NCBI GenBank assembly: GCA_028709565.1
Contig: JAQVWU010000068.1
Coordinates: forward strand, 1-10,409
From: Eubacteriales bacterium
GTDB lineage: Bacteria > Bacillota > Clostridia > Oscillospirales > CAG-272
Direction: 5' to 3'
Length of the DNA stretch: 10,409 bases
Position 1 is the first letter of the stretch; the number at the start of each line of letters is the position of its first letter. Position numbers and translations under genes: made by a program. Positions 6,266 through 10,409 of the stretch are shown here, in pieces. Under the pieces are notes generated by a model. It did not search any database. It was given only the letters and a program-made list of their open reading frames with translations, and was not told the origin of the DNA.

Positions 6266-7732
6266 ATGATCATAATAAAAAGAATCGCCGCGATTATTGT
6301 CTCATCGATTATGATAGCCATTATTTTTATCCAGACCGGGTGTGCCGGCGGAAAACAGGACAACACCGCCCCGCAGACCGAAACGGCTGCCGGGACAGAG
6401 GCCCAAACCTCCGCAGATATATACGCCGGGCTTGTGAAGGGCGATTACGACGGATATGAATTCCGCATACTCAACAATATAAGCAACTTCGCGCTGACCC
6501 AGTTCGACTCCGACGCGCCGGACGGCGAGGCGATAAACGACGCCGTTTACAGCCGCAACCGCAAGATCGAAGAGCAGCTTAATATAACGATTACCGAGCA
6601 GCGCGAACAATACGACGTGGTAAACTCAACCATTGACAAATGTCTGCGGGCAAATGAGGACGCGTATGATATATTTTTCAATGAGCTGCATTTTGTCATC
6701 CCCCGCGGAACCGAAGGCTATCTGTATGATATAAATGACCTGGAGTCATTGAAGCTGGACAGCGAATGGTGGAATCAGAGCGTTATAAACGGACTCACCA
6801 TAGGTCAAACCCTGTATGTTTTATGCGGCGAACTGCATTTTATGCTGCAGGAATCGGCTTGGGTGCTCGGATTCAATAAAGACATACAGGAAAACTATGC
6901 CATAGGGGATATATACGGCTATGTAAACGACGGCACCTGGACACATGAGGTATTCGGGCGGATGCTGGGCGAGGCTGCCGAAGACCTGGACGGGGACGGT
7001 AAGATGACGGCGGCCGACCAATTCGGCGCGACCGCCTATGTCGGTGTGGTTATGCCGCTTATATATTCCAGCGGTGAGCAGCTGACAAAGCGGGACAGCC
7101 AAAACATGCCCTATTATGAACCGATATCCGAACGCTTCGTCAACATATACGATACAATCGTTGAGATGATGTTCGCCAACACCGACCGGGTGTTCATGGA
7201 CGGGCAAACCAAAGGGCTGGTTGCCGGTCAGACCTGGCACGATATGTTCATAGACGGCAAATCTTTGTTTTATTGCGAGGTGCTGGGTTCATTGAAAAAA
7301 CTGCGGCAGATGGATAACGAATTCGGTATCGTGCCCTTCCCCAAACACGACGACGCATATGACTACACCACGCTCACCGCCTCATACGCCGCGGCGCTGG
7401 GCATTCCGATAACCAATGCCGACACCGAACGCACCGCGGTGATAATCGATAACCTGTGCGCCGAATCGCACCGCTCGGTAAAAGACGTCTATTATGACAT
7501 ACTGCTGGAGGGGAAATACATACGGGATAACGAATCGTCGGATATGCTCGATATCATCTTCGGAAACCGCGTTTTCGCAACCGAACATATATACGGCTGG
7601 GGCAATCTGCCAACGGTCATCATGAATGCCGCCTACGCGAAGCAGACGGGCATCGCCTCAAAAATAGCCGCCGCCGAGCCAAAGATACTTGCCGACATCG
7701 AAAAGACGGTCCAATACTACCTTTCCAACTGA
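6266..7732 (+). CDS. Extracellular solute-binding lipoprotein, second of a tandem pair
   Basis: This 488-aa lipoprotein has a long hydrophobic signal (residues 7-22) ending in QTGC with C26 as the likely lipidated cysteine; Gln at -3 is unusual. A Thr/Gln/Glu/Ala-rich spacer follows. It is a diverged paralogue of the preceding gene: both share YxGYEFR near the domain start, INDAV or VNDAV then RN, a DxDGDGxxxxxD calcium-type loop (here 240-251), FGI(V/L)P.PK, an IP-T-containing PIT...D.ERT block, RD.ES..ML(D/E)IIF.NR and a terminal WG. A GAGAGG ribosome binding site (6254-6259) lies 6 nt before the ATG. No terminator or promoter separates the two genes, so they form one transcript that ends at 7756-7786. 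Two related binding proteins may widen the ligand range of one transporter; that is inference. Confidence 0.85.
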   Translation: MIIIKRIAAIIVSSIMIAIIFIQTGCAGGKQDNTAPQTETAAGTEAQTSADIYAGLVKGDYDGYEFRILNNISNFALTQFDSDAPDGEAINDAVYSRNRKIEEQLNITITEQREQYDVVNSTIDKCLRANEDAYDIFFNELHFVIPRGTEGYLYDINDLESLKLDSEWWNQSVINGLTIGQTLYVLCGELHFMLQESAWVLGFNKDIQENYAIGDIYGYVNDGTWTHEVFGRMLGEAAEDLDGDGKMTAADQFGATAYVGVVMPLIYSSGEQLTKRDSQNMPYYEPISERFVNIYDTIVEMMFANTDRVFMDGQTKGLVAGQTWHDMFIDGKSLFYCEVLGSLKKLRQMDNEFGIVPFPKHDDAYDYTTLTASYAAALGIPITNADTERTAVIIDNLCAESHRSVKDVYYDILLEGKYIRDNESSDMLDIIFGNRVFATEHIYGWGNLPTVIMNAAYAKQTGIASKIAAAEPKILADIEKTVQYYLSN

Positions 7733-7755
7733 CGGCCAATCCAATAAAATAAAGC

Positions 7756-7786
7756 GGGAGGCACTGTAATGTGTCTCCCTTTATAT
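7756..7786 (+). terminator. Rho-independent terminator of the solute-binding-protein operon
   Basis: A 9-bp stem, GGGAGGCAC (7756-7764) with GTGTCTCCC (7771-7779), contains one G-U pair and closes a 6-nt TGTAAT loop. TTTATAT follows. It begins 23 bp after the stop codon at 7732. Confidence 0.75.
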
Positions 7787-7826
7787 CGGCGAAAACCGAA
7801 AAACAATGCGATAGCAAATCTGCATT

Positions 7827-7841
7827 GGCATTGACAATGCC
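7827..7841. promoter_or_regulatory. Palindrome overlapping the -35 box of tauE, candidate operator
   Basis: GGCATT (7827-7832), GAC, then AATGCC (7836-7841) is a perfect 6-bp inverted repeat with a 3-bp centre, and it contains the whole TTGACA -35 box. GCATTG is also repeated directly (7822-7827 and 7828-7833). A bound repressor here would block RNA polymerase. The regulator is not identifiable and no regulator gene is nearby. Confidence 0.45.
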
Positions 7842-7859
7842 GTGTTTTGCGTATACAAT
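7831..7859 (+). promoter_or_regulatory. Strong sigma-A-like promoter of the TauE/SafE gene
   Basis: A perfect TTGACA (7831-7836), a 17-nt spacer and TACAAT (7854-7859, five of six matches) are present. Transcription would start near 7866, about 30 nt before the ATG at 7897. The gene is separated from the upstream operon by its terminator. Confidence 0.8.
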
Positions 7860-7896
7860 ACAAATAAAGCAAAAATATATGATTGAGGAATAACAA

Positions 7897-8655
7897 ATGG
7901 AACTGATAACACAGACCCTGACCATGAACGGAACCGAATGGGCGGTGCTGCTGTTTGCGGCGCTGCTGGTCGGTTTCGCGAAAACCGCCATCGGTGGCGT
8001 CACCATGCTCGCCATACCGCTGCTTGCCGCCGTTTTCGGGGGCAAGGTATCCACCGGCATCATGCTGCCCATGCTGCTCACCGGCGACCTGATGGCAATC
8101 GTGAGCTACCGCAAAAACGTAGTATGGAAGAACGTGCTGTCCCCCCTGCCCTGGGCGGCGCTGGGTATACTAGCCGGCGCCTTTGTTGGGAATCTGATCG
8201 ATGACCGGACCTTTTTATATCTCATAGGCGCCGTCGTATTATTATGTCTGGCGCTGCTGGTCTGGAGCGAATGGAAGGGCAAGGACCTTACCGTGCCCTC
8301 CAAGCCCTGGTTTTACATAAGTGTGGGCATACTCAGCGGCTTCGCCTCGATGATCGGAAATGCCGCCGGACCTATCTTCAGCATGTACCTGCTGGCCCTG
8401 GGTCTGCGCAAGGACAACTATATGGGCACCAACGCCTGGTTCTTCTTTATCGTCAATACCATAAAGCTGCCCTTTCAGATCTTTGTCTGGCATAATATCG
8501 GTTTGTCCTCATTGATAATCACCCCTGTTATGCTGCCGGTAATCGCCCTGGGCGCGGTTATCGGGTTCAAGGTGCTCAAAAAAATCAACGAGGAGATCTT
8601 CCGCCGCATTATCATAGTCATGACGCTGATTGCCGCAATCCGGCTTTTTTTGTAA
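7897..8655 (+). CDS. TauE/SafE-family (TSUP) membrane transporter
   Basis: This 252-aa integral membrane protein has about seven or eight hydrophobic helices, the normal size for the TSUP family, whose members move sulfite, sulfoacetate, other organosulfonates or small organic anions across the cytoplasmic membrane. The two pseudo-repeated family motifs are visible: GFAKTAIGG at residues 26-34 in the first half and SGFASMIGNAAGPI at 147-160 in the second. The end FRRIIIVMTLIAAIRL is the usual last helix. GAGGAA (7885-7890) lies 8 nt before the ATG. It is a single-gene unit with its own strong promoter and candidate operator, convergent with the URO-D gene at a 3-bp gap. Neighbours give no clue to the transported anion; no sulfur-metabolism gene is visible. 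Confidence 0.9.
   Translation: MELITQTLTMNGTEWAVLLFAALLVGFAKTAIGGVTMLAIPLLAAVFGGKVSTGIMLPMLLTGDLMAIVSYRKNVVWKNVLSPLPWAALGILAGAFVGNLIDDRTFLYLIGAVVLLCLALLVWSEWKGKDLTVPSKPWFYISVGILSGFASMIGNAAGPIFSMYLLALGLRKDNYMGTNAWFFFIVNTIKLPFQIFVWHNIGLSSLIITPVMLPVIALGAVIGFKVLKKINEEIFRRIIIVMTLIAAIRLFL
8632..8651 (+). terminator. Possible terminator inside the last codons of the TauE gene
   Basis: A short GCCG/CGGC stem (8632-8635 with 8641-8644) is followed directly by seven T (8645-8651), which encode the final Leu-Phe-Leu. The 4-bp stem is short, and a competing GATTG/CAATC stem (8628-8632 with 8636-8640) exists. Only 3 bp separate the stop codon from the opposing gene, so termination would have to happen here or inside that gene. 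Confidence 0.3.
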
Positions 8656-8658
8656 GGC

Positions 8659-9774
8659 TCAATAAAAGGCGTTTTCATAGGCGGCATCAAGCATGGCTAT
8701 AATCTTTTCGGGCGGGACATCCCCCATGATATTGTGCACCTGATTGAAGACAAAGCCGCCGCCGGGCTTGAATGTCTCCATAAGACGGCCGACGTTCCGC
8801 CTGACATCCTCCGGTGTGCCGCCACTGAGCACATGCTGGCAGTCGCAGCCACCGCCCCAGAAGGTCAGTTTGTCACCATACCGCCCTTTGAGCACGGCCG
8901 GGTCCATATTTTCGGCGGAGATCTGCACCGGACTGATAATATCCACACCGCATTCGGCGATACTGCCCAACAGCGGTTCGATACTGCCGCAGGAGTGCAG
9001 AAATATCTTCAGGTCGGAATTGCGGTGAATGAAGGAGCACAGCCGGCTCAGATAGGGCATGACGAATCTGTCAAACATATCGGGCTTAATCATGGGGCTC
9101 TGCTGTGTGCCCAGGTCGGCATTGAGCGCGATACCCTGTATGTATCCGCCCATGCGGCGAATAACCTCCCCCGCATGGCTCAGTTCGTGCTCAAGGGCCT
9201 TTTCCTGCTGTTCTTCAACGGCTTCAGAGTCTGTATACATGGCGCAGGCATGCTCTATTCCGCCGAAGAAGGCCCCCAGCTGCATATATACCGTGAATTT
9301 ATCGGTCTCTTTATACAGCCGTTCGGCGTTGGCTGCGGCTTTTGCGATAAAATCTCCGGTATGGAAGGAAGGCCACCCTCCGTCAAAAAAGAATCCGCCG
9401 GCAGGCATCCGCAGTCCGCCCATCGTCCAGCCGCCGTCGGTCGCACGCTGCAGCGGCGCCCCCTCAGGCACGTCAAATACATATCTGCCCCTCGGATTCC
9501 AGCGGACATAACCGTCATACGGCGGGTTGACCAGCACGGTATCGATATGAAACCGTTCGATTATATCGTCATCCACCCGCGCCAGCAGCTGCACCATATC
9601 CGGCATTTCAATACGTGAGGTATCCAGCCCGAGATATTCCCTCAGGTTATAATAGGCAAAAGCGGAAATTCCGGTGGAAAAGTGCATACCCAAATCTATC
9701 GGCACACGGTCGGCTTCTTTATGGCTGACGGCGCGCAGCACCCGCTCCCTTGATGTCATGGTCTCTTTTTTCAT
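8659..9774 (-). CDS. URO-D-superfamily protein, corrinoid-methyltransferase-like
   Basis: This 371-aa protein belongs to the uroporphyrinogen decarboxylase (URO-D) fold superfamily, which also holds the MtaA/MtbA-type methyltransferases. The N-terminus has the typical SRERVLRAVSHKEADRVPIDLG (residues 8-29, with the DRVP motif at 22-25). The zinc pattern of the methyltransferase branch is present: H260 and C262 in LHSCGS, then C310 and C312 in GGGCDCQH. This HxC...C set suggests methyl or corrinoid chemistry rather than haem synthesis; true HemE enzymes do not need it. FNQVHNIMGDVPPEKI closes the barrel. The start at 9774 was chosen because GGAGGA (9781-9786) lies 6 nt upstream; the in-frame ATG at 9792 lies upstream of that site. 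No corrinoid protein or activase is nearby, so the substrate is open. Confidence 0.85.
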   Translation of the reverse strand: MKKETMTSRERVLRAVSHKEADRVPIDLGMHFSTGISAFAYYNLREYLGLDTSRIEMPDMVQLLARVDDDIIERFHIDTVLVNPPYDGYVRWNPRGRYVFDVPEGAPLQRATDGGWTMGGLRMPAGGFFFDGGWPSFHTGDFIAKAAANAERLYKETDKFTVYMQLGAFFGGIEHACAMYTDSEAVEEQQEKALEHELSHAGEVIRRMGGYIQGIALNADLGTQQSPMIKPDMFDRFVMPYLSRLCSFIHRNSDLKIFLHSCGSIEPLLGSIAECGVDIISPVQISAENMDPAVLKGRYGDKLTFWGGGCDCQHVLSGGTPEDVRRNVGRLMETFKPGGGFVFNQVHNIMGDVPPEKIIAMLDAAYENAFY

Positions 9775-9780
9775 TAATGC

Positions 9781-9786
9781 TCCTCC
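9781..9786 (-). promoter_or_regulatory. Ribosome binding site that decides the URO-D-family start
   Basis: GGAGGA on the minus strand lies 6 nt before the ATG at 9774, which favours MKKETMTSRE as the N-terminus. Choosing the in-frame ATG at 9792 would place this site inside the gene and leave only 6 bp between the start and the terminator hairpin. Confidence 0.8.
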
Positions 9787-9798
9787 GGTCATTGATGC

Positions 9799-9829
9799 AA
9801 AAACGACGGGCTGACCGCCCGTCGTTTTT
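9799..9829 (-). terminator. Strong bidirectional-type terminator between the surface protein and URO-D genes
   Basis: A perfect 13-bp inverted repeat (9799-9811 with 9817-9829; GC core CGACGGGC/GCCCGTCG, flanked by A5 and T5) closes a 5-nt loop, TGACC. On the minus strand it lies about 20 bp after the surface-protein stop (9851) and ends in a T-run, so it should end that transcript. It lies only 12 bp before the URO-D ribosome binding site. Confidence 0.85.
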
Positions 9830-9850
9830 ATTTATTAAATAAGTGCTGAA

Positions 9851-10409
9851 TTATCTGCGTTTTTTGAATATAACGGCTGAGGTGCCCGCGAGCACTATGA
9901 GCGCTATGGTAAACACATCGCCGGTCTGGGCCGAAGATGCGGGGGCACTTTCGAGAGGGGTATCTGCGGGGGCATCGACGGCATCGGCTGCTTCCGCGGC
10001 TTTGGCTTCCGGAATGCCCGAGACGCTCACGCCGTAGAATTCAACCTCGGCAACGTCGCCGTGGCTGGTCATGTTGAAATATCTGTAATAACGGTAACCG
10101 GTGTTGTTTTCAAGGGCGGATGCCGGAATAGTCATCCACGCGTATTCCGGAGCGGCTTCATCGGCCGTATAAAGGGTGGTCCAGTTTTCGTCGTCATCGG
10201 AGCCCTCAATCATGGCGCCGAGATAACGGTCAAGATATCCGCTGCGGGAGTGGATATTTACCTGGGTCAGGGTGTAGGGTTCGCCGGCGTCAACACCGCA
10301 ATAACCGTCGCCCGTGCCCAGGGGATCGAAGAAGGTATCGATGTTGCCGTCAAAAGCCGCAGCACTGCCTGCGGCGGCATTGTCTCCCCAGCCCGTCTCA
10401 TTACCGATG
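9851..10409 (-). CDS. Surface protein with F5/8 type C (discoidin/CBM32-like) domain and C-terminal anchor, 5'-truncated
   Basis: The frame is open to the window edge, so this is the C-terminal 185 residues of a longer exported protein; the ATG at 10213 is internal. Residues 1-126 of the visible part look like a discoidin/F5-8C beta-sandwich: AFDGNIDTFFDP (18-29), a Tyr/Asp-rich stretch, LTQVNIHSRSGYLDRY (47-62), IEGSDDDENWTTLY (67-80), YRYYRYFN (105-112) and VAEVEFYG (119-126). Such domains bind sugars or other surface ligands. An Ala/Asp/Pro-rich linker (about 127-159) leads to AQTGD (160-164), a hydrophobic helix (165-181) and the terminal KKRR. This is a sortase-type layout with a degenerate motif in place of LPXTG, so the protein is probably held at the cell envelope. 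Enzymatic domains, if any, lie beyond the window. Confidence 0.85.
   Translation of the reverse strand, partial: IGNETGWGDNAAAGSAAAFDGNIDTFFDPLGTGDGYCGVDAGEPYTLTQVNIHSRSGYLDRYLGAMIEGSDDDENWTTLYTADEAAPEYAWMTIPASALENNTGYRYYRYFNMTSHGDVAEVEFYGVSVSGIPEAKAAEAADAVDAPADTPLESAPASSAQTGDVFTIALIVLAGTSAVIFKKRR

Noticed and set aside
8734..9618. 294-codon open frame on the plus strand
   Set aside because: It is antisense to the URO-D-family gene, whose motifs (DRVP, HSC, GGGCDC) are clear; the plus-strand product shows no family features.
8659..9774. HemE (haem-pathway uroporphyrinogen decarboxylase)
   Set aside because: The HxC...C zinc-type residues and lack of other haem genes fit the methyltransferase-like branch better.
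9774..9850. Riboswitch leader for the URO-D-family gene, such as a cobalamin riboswitch
   Set aside because: The leader is too short and holds only a simple terminator hairpin; no larger conserved aptamer structure is visible.
1..10409. A new defence, toxin-antitoxin or mobile system
   Set aside because: No nuclease, helicase, reverse transcriptase, transposase, integrase or toxin-like pair was found; the genes look metabolic, transport or surface related.

Overview
The window looks like a stretch of a chromosome from an anaerobic member of the Bacillota, probably an uncultured Clostridia/Oscillospirales-type bacterium. This is inferred from strong GGAGG-type ribosome binding sites before most genes, lipoprotein-type solute-binding proteins, a C-terminal QTGD + membrane helix + KKRR surface anchor, EFR1-type ferredoxin remains, and a mix of radical SAM, Gfo/Idh/MocA and URO-D-family enzymes. 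No marker gene fixes the taxonomy. No rRNA, tRNA, CRISPR, transposase or phage gene was seen.

Layout, left to right. (1) 1-1269 (+): the 3' part of a B12-binding-domain radical SAM enzyme. (2) 1301-2293 (-): a Gfo/Idh/MocA-type oxidoreductase, convergent with the first gene. (3) 2294-2497: a divergent control region with two back-to-back sigma-A-like promoters and a short 9-bp repeat in the leader of the right-hand gene. (4) 2498-4541 (+): a probable operon of a 406-aa protein of unknown function, a wrecked EFR1-family flavodoxin/ferredoxin gene, and a small nitroreductase. (5) 4542-4750: hairpin/terminator, promoter, and three perfect tandem copies of a 9-bp unit that each form the palindrome TGATATCA. 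(6) 4751-7732 (+): two tandem, paralogous extracellular solute-binding lipoproteins, each with an EF-hand-like DxDGDG loop, followed by a clear terminator. (7) 7787-8655 (+): a strong promoter with a palindrome over its -35 box, then a TauE/SafE-type membrane transporter. (8) 8659-9774 (-): a URO-D-superfamily protein with the HxC...C zinc pattern of corrinoid-dependent methyltransferases, convergent with tauE at a 3-bp gap. (9) 9799-9829: a strong 13-bp-stem terminator. (10) 9851-10409 (-): the C-terminal end of a surface protein with an F5/8 type C (discoidin/CBM32-like) domain, cut by the window edge.

The common theme is probably scavenging and breakdown of carbohydrates or other small organics: solute-binding lipoproteins, a sugar-type oxidoreductase, a possible TIM-barrel protein and a carbohydrate-binding-type surface domain. 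No permease, ATPase or classical glycoside hydrolase is present in the window, so substrates cannot be named. I found no convincing new multi-gene defence or mobile system. The best second-look items are the internally deleted, frame-shifted EFR1 gene, the triple TGATATCA array, the conserved but unassigned 406-aa protein, and the URO-D gene that starts only 24 bp after a strong terminator.
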